A stretch of 64,000 nt of DNA from Anisodus tanguticus (taxonomy: Eukaryota > Streptophyta > Magnoliopsida > Solanales > Solanaceae). A program made the translations under genes and the position numbers. Shown here one piece after another: positions 56,886 to 64,000 of the stretch (the first letter of the stretch is position 1; each line of letters begins with the position of its first letter). The notes under the pieces were generated by a model that was given only the letters and a program-made list of their open reading frames with translations, did not search any database and was not told where the DNA came from. The stretch lies in NCBI GenBank assembly GCA_034509755.1, contig CM067542.1, positions 16,559,001 to 16,623,000 of the forward strand. The letters run 5' to 3'.

Positions 56886-57983
56886 TATGTCAGTGGGGCG
56901 GGTAAATGCGAGTACCGCCTCACACCCGCTCCAGTTGGATCGGGTATGGGGATGGTTTGGTGGGTGGTGGGGCGGGCATGGATATCAAAAGTGTTACCTA
57001 CCATGGGTAGTGGAGCGGGGGTTGATTTCTTATAAAAACCGCACCGTACTGCACCATCCCGCTACCCGCACCGCCCGTATCCGCACCACCCATACCCGCA
57101 CCGCCTATTAGTTTAATTAGGCTATTTACTAATTTATTTGACCATTTCTTGATTTAAAATGTGACTTGGGCCATTCCCCTTTTTATTATACATTCAGCGG
57201 AGCCCAGATCCAATTCAACTCAGTAAAAGGGCAAAGGGTTGAAAACCCTAGCATCTCATTATTAAACATTCAGCAAAAGGGCAAAGGCCCTTCTCATTTG
57301 GAACTTACGATTCAAAGGGTTCAAGAACCCTAACAACTCATTTGCCCTATTATACCACTGATGTACTAGTAGCATGATTTTTTTTGGTTTTGAAAGGTAA
57401 CTTTTAATCATTTTTTATGAATAAAGCATCTCATTTGTCTCATCTCCCTCCCTGTTTATTTGACGATTTCGAAGCAATTCATGTGTTTTTCACCGAATCT
57501 TGTTCATCATTGTATGTTTTCGAGCTTTTTTCTATTTTTGTTTTTGCTATTCTTTGTTGTTCTTCAGTTGATGATCTGTTTGTTGTGAAATTCTGATCGT
57601 GTTTGATTGCTGACAAAATGCTAGTGCAAAGTTTTGATCTTTGTGTTGAATTTTGATCTTCTTGTTAAAAAAATGGATGTTTTTTGTGTTTTATTAGTTC
57701 TTGAGGAGGCCCTTCAGGGACATCCATGAAATTGGAACATAGAAAGAAGATTCGTTTGGCCACTACACAAAACTGATATGCACAAAATTGATTTGTACTT
57801 AGAGTGGCCCCAACTTGTGGTGAGGCGTGTATCCACTACCCGCTGGGTAAGTGGGGCGGGTGTAATCCTATGCCCGCTGGCCGGATACGGGTGGATGGTT
57901 AGTGTGGCGGGTGTGGGGTGGGTTTTAGGTGGCGGATACGGGTATGGGTTACCCTTCTCCCGCCCAGCCCCATTGACATCCTA
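56886..57983. mobile_element. hAT-like element (1.1 kb) with CCCGC/GGGCGG subterminal repeats
   Basis: The left end TATGTCAGTGGGGCGGG faces a right end that in reverse reads TAGGATGTCAATGGGGCTGGG. Both sides carry dense GGTGGGGCGGG and CCCGCACCGCC words over about 200 bp. Flanking octamers CTTGAGAC and CTAGTGAT match at only 5 of 8, so ends are approximate. The core (57120-57740) has AACCCTAGC-type 5'-leader words and a pyrimidine-rich intron-like tract, but no transposase. Confidence 0.65.
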
Positions 57984-58960
57984 CTAGTGATTTGTATTAG
58001 CTCCTATTAGCTCTAACGTACAAGCAAAATAGCTCATAGTCACCTGAATACATTTAAGGAATTAATCAAGGTGAAGAAGGGCAAGGATAAAATTTGATCT
58101 TCATCTCGAAGGTCTGAAATTATATTTGGCCAATTCCTGACATTCGACTCGGAGGACTCAAGTTGAAATTTCAGAGCCAGGTTTGAAGTTTGATTCCAAA
58201 ATGGCTAAAACTTAAATAAATTGTATATTCCAAATGTCTTAAATGGTGGCCTGTTCTTCAAGTAGTTATTTGTTCACTGCGTAGGTCCAAGCTAAAACTT
58301 ATTGGGTTACGAGCTTTTTATTCCCAATTTTTTTCTCATTAGATTGGGGAGCTGACATACGGTTAAGATTGGGCTAATTAGAAGAGAGATTTCAAATCAT
58401 CAATTTTTATGCACCATGATTAATGCATTGAATATTTGCTGTCTCCCACCGTTCTCGTAATTTGATAACTTTGTTCATAAAGATTTAACACAAATATAAA
58501 AAATTCGCCAATTTTTTTTTTGTAACTCTTAAATTTTTTTTTTTGATCATTAAGCGACACAATTGGGTGCATCAACTCTATATTAAGTTGATGGAATGAT
58601 AAAATGAATAAATTAATCACCCATTGAAATGAAATAAAAAGACAATCTGGTACACTACGCTTCCACTATGAAATTTGAAAAAAGGGTATACTGGAATGAA
58701 ATACTAATCCTTAATTATAATTAAGTCAATTTTTCACACAATAAAAAGAATAATAATGAGCAAAGACCGAGCTGGCTTGATGAACCATGGCAATCATGTC
58801 CACAGACCTCTAACTGCACTTGCTATCTAATGTTCCCAAAGAAATCAAGAAGATGAATCCTCTCAATAATATTTAAACAGCAAAACATAACGAACAACAA
58901 TTCCTTTTGTTACACTTAATTTTCCTGGTGAGGCCCTTACAAAATGAATTCATCTTTGAC
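57984..58960. other. Intergenic DNA downstream of the bHLH locus
   Basis: AT-rich. No coding signature is seen. Poly-T and poly-A runs near 58510-58545 only. Confidence 0.55.
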
Positions 58961-58981
58961 TTAGTCAAAGTCCCTGATAGT

Positions 58982-59232
58982 TCATTCAAGACTCAAAATA
59001 TCATTAACAATAATCTTCATGACCTTAACTCTCATTTCTAAAGCCCAAATATAATCAACCGCCTCTCCAAGCCCATTGATGATGATGAATCACATTTTGG
59101 AATCAACTTCTGCAGGATCTTGTAGAACCTTGTACACGTACCCGCCTTTTCACTAGAACACTTGCACATCTTTCTTTCCTCATGATATGTCCTCCTCCAA
59201 TATTCATCACCCTTTGTTTCCTGCGTAGTCAT
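58982..59232 (-). pseudogene. Small atypical bHLH gene, UPBEAT1-like, with one frameshift
   Basis: From the ATG at 59232 (minus) the frame reads MTTQETKGDEYWRRTY and CKCSSEKAGTCTRF, then helix 1 KILQKLIPKCDSSS. Near 59060-59071 the frame must change, and the other frame then continues AVDYIWALEMRVKVMKIIV with a stop at 58982-58984. Helix-2 sequences of the form ADYILALEMKVKVMQ are characteristic of UPBEAT1, a non-DNA-binding or weakly binding bHLH that regulates peroxidase genes in roots. In such proteins about five residues (GLFRQ-like) sit where the shift occurs, so a ~13-bp deletion or a sequencing error is likely. The joined length would be under 90 residues; the Arabidopsis relative is about 100. 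A TATA box and leader lie upstream, so this was a real gene. Whether it is dead depends on resequencing. Confidence 0.7.
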
Positions 59233-59452
59233 CTTCTCCTTTGCATGTAATGGCCTTTTTCTAAAACTTTTGTCCACAAAGGATCACTTAAATCACACTT
59301 GTTAAGAAACTCAAACGAAAGAAATCAAAGGTCGTTGATAATTAGAGCAACAAAATAAGATGGTTTGTGATAAATGCCTTTGCCAACTTGAGTGGTCAAG
59401 AGAAAACGAAAGAAAGTATAGCTAATATATGTTGCCAGGAGACGGATGCTTG

Positions 59453-59459
59453 ATTTATA
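59453..59459 (-). promoter_or_regulatory. TATA box of the bHLH locus
   Basis: The minus strand reads CTATAAATCA about 220 bp upstream of the ATG, with a pyrimidine-rich leader between them. Confidence 0.55.
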
Positions 59460-59786
59460 GTAAGGAATTGTAGGGATAATACATGATCCAACCAATGTCA
59501 TTCTAGCCGCAAGTTAAGTACGTGTCTGAATTTCTCTATTGTTTTGGCTGCTTTCTTGGACGTAAGGTTCTTAATGTTCTAACTACAAAGTACAGTCGTT
59601 CTCTCTTCTTGTTCTTTCGGTCAAACTTTTAAGTGTTGAATGCATTATACTTATTTCGTTTAGAATTAAGCTTTAGGAGTGCATGTTCTCCAACTCAATG
59701 CACATGCAACCACATGATTCTTTTCACTATCCATTCCTTCAAAACCAACCACCCCTATAAGAAAGTATAGAATGGTAACAAAACTT

Positions 59787-60827
59787 TGTTGGAAATTTGT
59801 CTTTGGCGGAAGTTGTGTCCAACCATCTTTAATGACTTAAACATTAGTGTTCCCCATGTTGGAAACTTCGGTTTTTCACACATGCATAATCTACTAAGTA
59901 GATGACCGTAGGGCCAATGATCGTCAAATTTCGTTGAGAAATGAAAGAGATATTGATCAACGAAGTGAGGTGTTTGAAGCATGAAAAAGTGTGGTATTTA
60001 GACCAATCCTCCCTCATCGGTGGGAGAAGAAAGATTTGTTTAGTTTATAAGTCTCAACATTGGCTTGGGGTTTGGGACCCCAAGGGGTATCCCATGTGTT
60101 TAAATGAGGGAGGACCTAGATGTGCTTCGGTTCGAGGATAAGCCCACACGCGCGTGGGTCGTGGGCTTCTTCTGGTATTATCTTTTTGGACCCAAATTGC
60201 TTCATATTTACAGTTTGGTCCATGAAGTTTCTGATAAGTTAAATTGGGCAGATAACTTGTGCTTTTGTTGTTGGTTTTTGGAACGTTAACCAACATTAAT
60301 ATGCACTCAATTCAGTCATTTATTTTGGCTGAATAACTCTCCCTAAAAGCTAATCCGTTGCACATCATTTCACCATTTATTTTGGCTAAATTACTACCTC
60401 CATAATTGTCATTACTTGGCCAGTAACAACAATTATGTGGGTAGTTGGTAAGTCCTCTCCTTACAACTATATAATGAAGCCTTTGTCAATTGTTGAGACA
60501 ACACAGAACATAAAAACGAAATCAGATTATTCCTACTACTTTCTAGCATCATTTCATTACTCAAAATTCTTCAAAGTAACACTTGAGTTTCCTTTGCTCA
60601 TTTGTTGAGTTGCTGTTTTATCTTGGAAGACTATTGTCCAGAACGTAGAAATGATATATACGGGGCAATCTTGTCTTAAAGACAAAGTGCCATCACTCGA
60701 CTCAACATATCAAAACTGTTCCAGTTTCTTGTTCCAATTCATTGAAATTTCAGTTTGTTGTACTTTCATTGTGTTGTAATACTTAACAATTACTTATTTA
60801 CGTTTTCCTGCACCATTGTAACCAACA
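59787..60827 (+). repeat. Solo LTR of the element C family (1041 bp)
   Basis: TGTTGGAAATTTGTCTTTGG to TAACCAACA, with exact AACTT duplications at 59782-59786 and 60828-60832. It follows the C LTR along its length: AACACTAGTG-type start, CCTCCCTCATCGG, CCAAGGGGTATCCC, GGGGCAATCTTGTC and the final CACCAACA-like end. No internal domain is present. Confidence 0.9.
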
Positions 60828-61920
60828 AACTTTGGCAACAATAAATATATTGTTGCTAAAAAAACGTAAATGACAACAAAACTTTAATATATTATTGGTA
60901 AAAAAATATAAATGACAATAACTTGTTATTGCGAAAACTTTTGCATCAAAAGTTATTACAACGACATGCAACATAATTTCATGAGAACAGGCTGGATTAT
61001 TTCTTATAAGAGCCACTTTCCAAATTCAATGCACAGTACATAACGTGAAGGGATAGTTCTAATTAGTGTATATCTTAATTATCCAGCTCAATGGGAATGC
61101 ATATTACACGTCAGTCATTTTTTTTAAGGTGAAAAAGGGGGATGCATGTTTCCCGGAAGGAGGCTAATACTTATTTAAACATAATTTTGATATATCATAC
61201 TATTGTACTATATATTTGCGGAGCTTAGGATGGGTATGTGTCAATGTTCTTCTTGAGATTTTCTTTAAATACATTAATCTTAGGAAGTACATTGTAAGAA
61301 AAATATTAACTCATATGCTTTCAACATCTAGTTCAATGAATACTAAAGATACATGATAAAAAACATCATTCTCTCTTAAAGTTGTGTGTTTTTTCTACTC
61401 TCATGATTATTCATGTTCATTGAATAGGAAGATAAACTAAAAAAAAAAAACAGTAACTAGTGACAGACAACTTAACTTCGGTTACTAATTAAATAGCAAA
61501 AATTGCCTCTAATCCCATGTAATAATAATGACAAAACTAAAAATTTCACTGTTGAAATAAGCATCCAACGGCTCTTTAGAAAGTAACAACGCATCACCAC
61601 CATGCTCTGGACCATTTAGCTACCTATGGAAGAAATTTTACTGAAAACATCTTATGGTTCCACTGTTAATGGAGCACAGTTACCATCTGCCACCAAACTC
61701 TGGCATGCAACAAAACAGTTAAAGCTCGAAGAACCACGGATAATGGCGTCTTTAAAGCTAAAGAGTACTATGGTATAATGGATGAGGAATGCAAACTAAC
61801 TATAGTGGGTTGACTTCTTAAAGTCAAGGCACAAATTTATTGACATAATTAGAATATTAGATCATATTTGATAGATCTCTTTCCAATTAAAGGGAATAAA
61901 TTTGGAGAGCACAAAAACTA
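60828..61920. other. Intergenic DNA with a short repeat cluster at 60830-60965
   Basis: GGCAACAATAAATATATTGTTGC and two AAATGACAA(C/T)AA words form a short inverted, MITE-like cluster. The remainder shows no coding signature. Confidence 0.45.
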
Positions 61921-61924
61921 CGTA

Positions 61925-62215
61925 CAATGTGTTTATGGATTTCATTACTAAAGAAGACTTCAATGTCGTCTGGTTCAGAACGTCATTAAAATTAATGATC
62001 GGCTTCCAGATGTTACAAAAATGGTCTCCCAATTTAAACCCGACGAAGATCTACCTATAGCTCCTTTCAAGGTTCTTCTGCTATATAGGTTTTCCATTTT
62101 ATATGCATAATTGGAAGACTAGTTGTTATTGATGTAGGCACACCCTACTTCAAGATATTCAAATATTCAAATGGCATTTTGTGCTAGAGTTGCAAAGCAT
62201 GTTAGTAAACTTTAT
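61925..62215 (+). pseudogene. DUF4283-like retroelement fragment
   Basis: The translation shows FITKEDFNVVWFRTS, KWSPNLNPDEDLPIAPFKVLL, then after a shift GFPFYMHNWK, and V-GTP near 62130. These match the start of DUF4283 proteins of LINE-type retroelements (a pattern like KWTPDF-PE-D-PI-PVWVLLPGLPFHMHNW). At least two shifts break it. The zinc knuckle and RT are not seen. Confidence 0.6.
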
Positions 62216-62308
62216 ACCAATTTTAATTTGAAAATCCTTAAAAGAAGCAACATAGTGAATGCAATTGATTCTCCCTGAATTTTCAAAAACAAACTTGAAG
62301 CCGCGATT

Positions 62309-62522
62309 GTTACGACCCAAATCATGGTCATGACATTTACACTTAATCTACCCGGTAGGCGAATCATCCCCCAAAGTTTCAAGAAGCAAGTTAAAGAAAG
62401 CGTAAATTAAGGAACGTTTTATCAAAAGTCTTAATATATCATAACTATCAATGAAGCATCCAACATATCCCAAAATCTGGTCAAATAGTACAAGAGCTCT
62501 AAATATGAATCTGAAATACAAA
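62309..62522. repeat. Gypsy-like LTR fragment, truncated by the next copy
   Basis: It starts TGTTACGACCCAAATCATGG and holds ACCCGGTAGGCGAATCATCCC. It is cut after 214 bp where a related LTR begins. Confidence 0.55.
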
Positions 62523-64000
62523 TGTCACGACCCAAATCACGGCGTCGTGGTGGCACCTACACTATCCTCGGGTAGGCGAACCATCCCAAAAATCATTTTA
62601 ACACAAACTTAAACAAGCGGAAGTAAATGAAGAAATCACATGGATATAACAATTCACATTCAATATATTTAAAAGTCAAATCCCATACAACACTGTTCCC
62701 AAAAACTGGTTTGACTTGTACAAGAATTTCTAAGATACAAAGAAGCAAAAGATAAAATAACACCGCCCTGAGTGAATAGTCTGACTAGGATGAAGACCAA
62801 GGTTGCCGGTAGGTGTGGAGGCCTGCCTTAACCTCCTCGCTCTCCGAAGCTGCAACCTGAACTAATCATATACCTGCATTTACGTAAAAGATGCAGCCAG
62901 CATAGCCTGAGTACACAACGTACCCCTGTAGACATCATAGGTCAACAACGACGGAAGATACTTAACTGACATAAATACCAAGTTGACTCTCACATAATCC
63001 TATTTTACACAGTTCAGTAAATCACTTAAGTCACCTTGTTCACATAAGGATTAATTTCACACTTAAAATACGGTCCAATTCGTGGCAACATATAAGAATC
63101 ATAGGAGTAATTCCCAATAGTCATTAATCAATGCCTAAAATATACTCATTCTGGCCCTACATACCTAAATGCCAACTAATAAGGACATGTTAACACCTAG
63201 AACACACAATAACATAACAACCTTTTCCCACAGCAATTAATTTACTTACCATAGCATTATTGATATAATGTTGTTCCTAATTCGCAGACTTGGTTACTAT
63301 CTGTATACTTAAGAGTGTGGGTACATGCCAGTTCGTTATACATCCTTTTTATATTCAAGTAGGTGCTTATGTCATGAATCCCTTATTTAGAGTGAAGTTG
63401 GACATCAATAGACAACATACGAGTCGGTGATTAAATTGACAACACATCAACTCATTAATCTACTAGACAACCTACCAGTTAACACAATTATCCACCAAGT
63501 AATACAGTTTCTCACATAGATCACCTTAAATCATAGAAATAGTTCGACACTTAGACAACTCAAAATCATGAAAGTTTAATAAACAGAATCCATCTTATCA
63601 TGGTAATCAATCCAAATCTAACACAAGTCTTACGTAATCATTTTATATGAATGTATGTCATGAATGAAAATGCAATGCGATGTAATGCAAGGTACCTTTG
63701 CACCAACCGGTATACACACTCTATTAACTTTGCCTTATAGATATGACTCATGGGGGACTCGTGTCGTCCATATACCGCTTCTAGCCATCCAAAATTCAAC
63801 ACACGAATCTGACTAGAACCCAAGACTCATTTGTCAAGCCATATCAATCTTTTTCATCATCTCAATGTTTCCAATCATCTCATAAGAATATCCTTACCTT
63901 TCAGGTCTCATTAGACCCACAACATTTTCATACCACTCCACTTTTCATATGATATAACCATGAGTATATGAACGCAACAATAATAAGGCAAGTAATTAGG
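62523..64000. repeat. Gypsy-like LTR running off the window
   Basis: TGTCACGACCCAAATCACGG, GGGTAGGCGAACCATCCC, AACAAGCGGAAGT and GAAGACCAAGGTTGCCGG are marks of LTRs I associate with solanaceous Gypsy elements. The end lies outside the window. Orientation and lineage are not settled from this piece. Confidence 0.55.

Noticed and set aside
59038..59277. The 79-codon open frame as a complete novel protein
   Set aside because: Its start is GTG rather than ATG, and its last part leaves the bHLH helix-2 frame. The frameshifted bHLH reading explains it better.

Overview
The window is plant nuclear DNA, from a eudicot and most probably Solanaceae. That assignment is an inference from the kinds of Copia LTRs, an Au-type SINE, and a closing Gypsy-like LTR that starts TGTCACGACCC. 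Almost everything is transposable elements. Only two host loci can be supported. One is a three-exon group IIc WRKY transcription factor gene (42489-44830, +). The other is a small atypical bHLH gene resembling UPBEAT1 (58982-59232, -), whose reading frame is shifted in this copy.

Left part (1-15.7 kb). Element A is a degenerate Copia element on the minus strand (1-7657). Its 3' LTR is cut by the window edge, and its gag is split by an 818-bp hAT-like element. Next comes an LTR fragment (about 7663-8530). Element D follows (9609-15686, -, TSD TATAA). It keeps only scraps of integrase C-terminus and RNase H; most of its interior is non-coding and holds a ~29-nt repeat array. A fragment of another LTR lies inside its left LTR.

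Central nest (15.9-32.4 kb). Element B (15949-32370, +, TSD TAATC) is a decayed Copia with a 68-bp hairpin-forming tandem repeat. Its interior was hit by a 3.46-kb LTR now present as a solo LTR (19754-23213, TSD GGTTC). Its 3' LTR was hit by Copia element C (24277-32240, -, TSD CAAGT). C's 3' LTR was in turn hit by a second 818-bp hAT-like element (25008-25825, TSD CCCACGAC). The 5' LTR of C is rearranged into an inverted repeat, so both ends of the insertion are the same LTR end.

Right part (32.4-64 kb). Element F is a small-LTR Copia (33970-38522, -). The WRKY gene follows, with a short hAT-like MITE upstream and an Au SINE in intron 2. A B-like LTR fragment lies 0.4 kb downstream of the gene. 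Element G (46247-56365, +) is a nearly complete Sirevirus-like Copia. It has about 97% similar LTRs, two-zinc-knuckle gag, protease, integrase, RT-RNase H and a third env-position ORF, all with only point lesions. G is studded, in LTRs and internal region alike, with a palindromic word ATGTTG-N1-3-CAACAT. After G come a 1.1-kb hAT-like element, the bHLH locus, a C-family solo LTR (59787-60827, TSD AACTT), a DUF4283-like retroelement fragment and Gypsy-like LTR sequence running off the window.

No element has an intact polyprotein, so any movement would need proteins supplied by related copies. The strongest unexplained signals are the dispersed palindromes of G, the two-U5-end structure of C, and the hairpin arrays of B and D.
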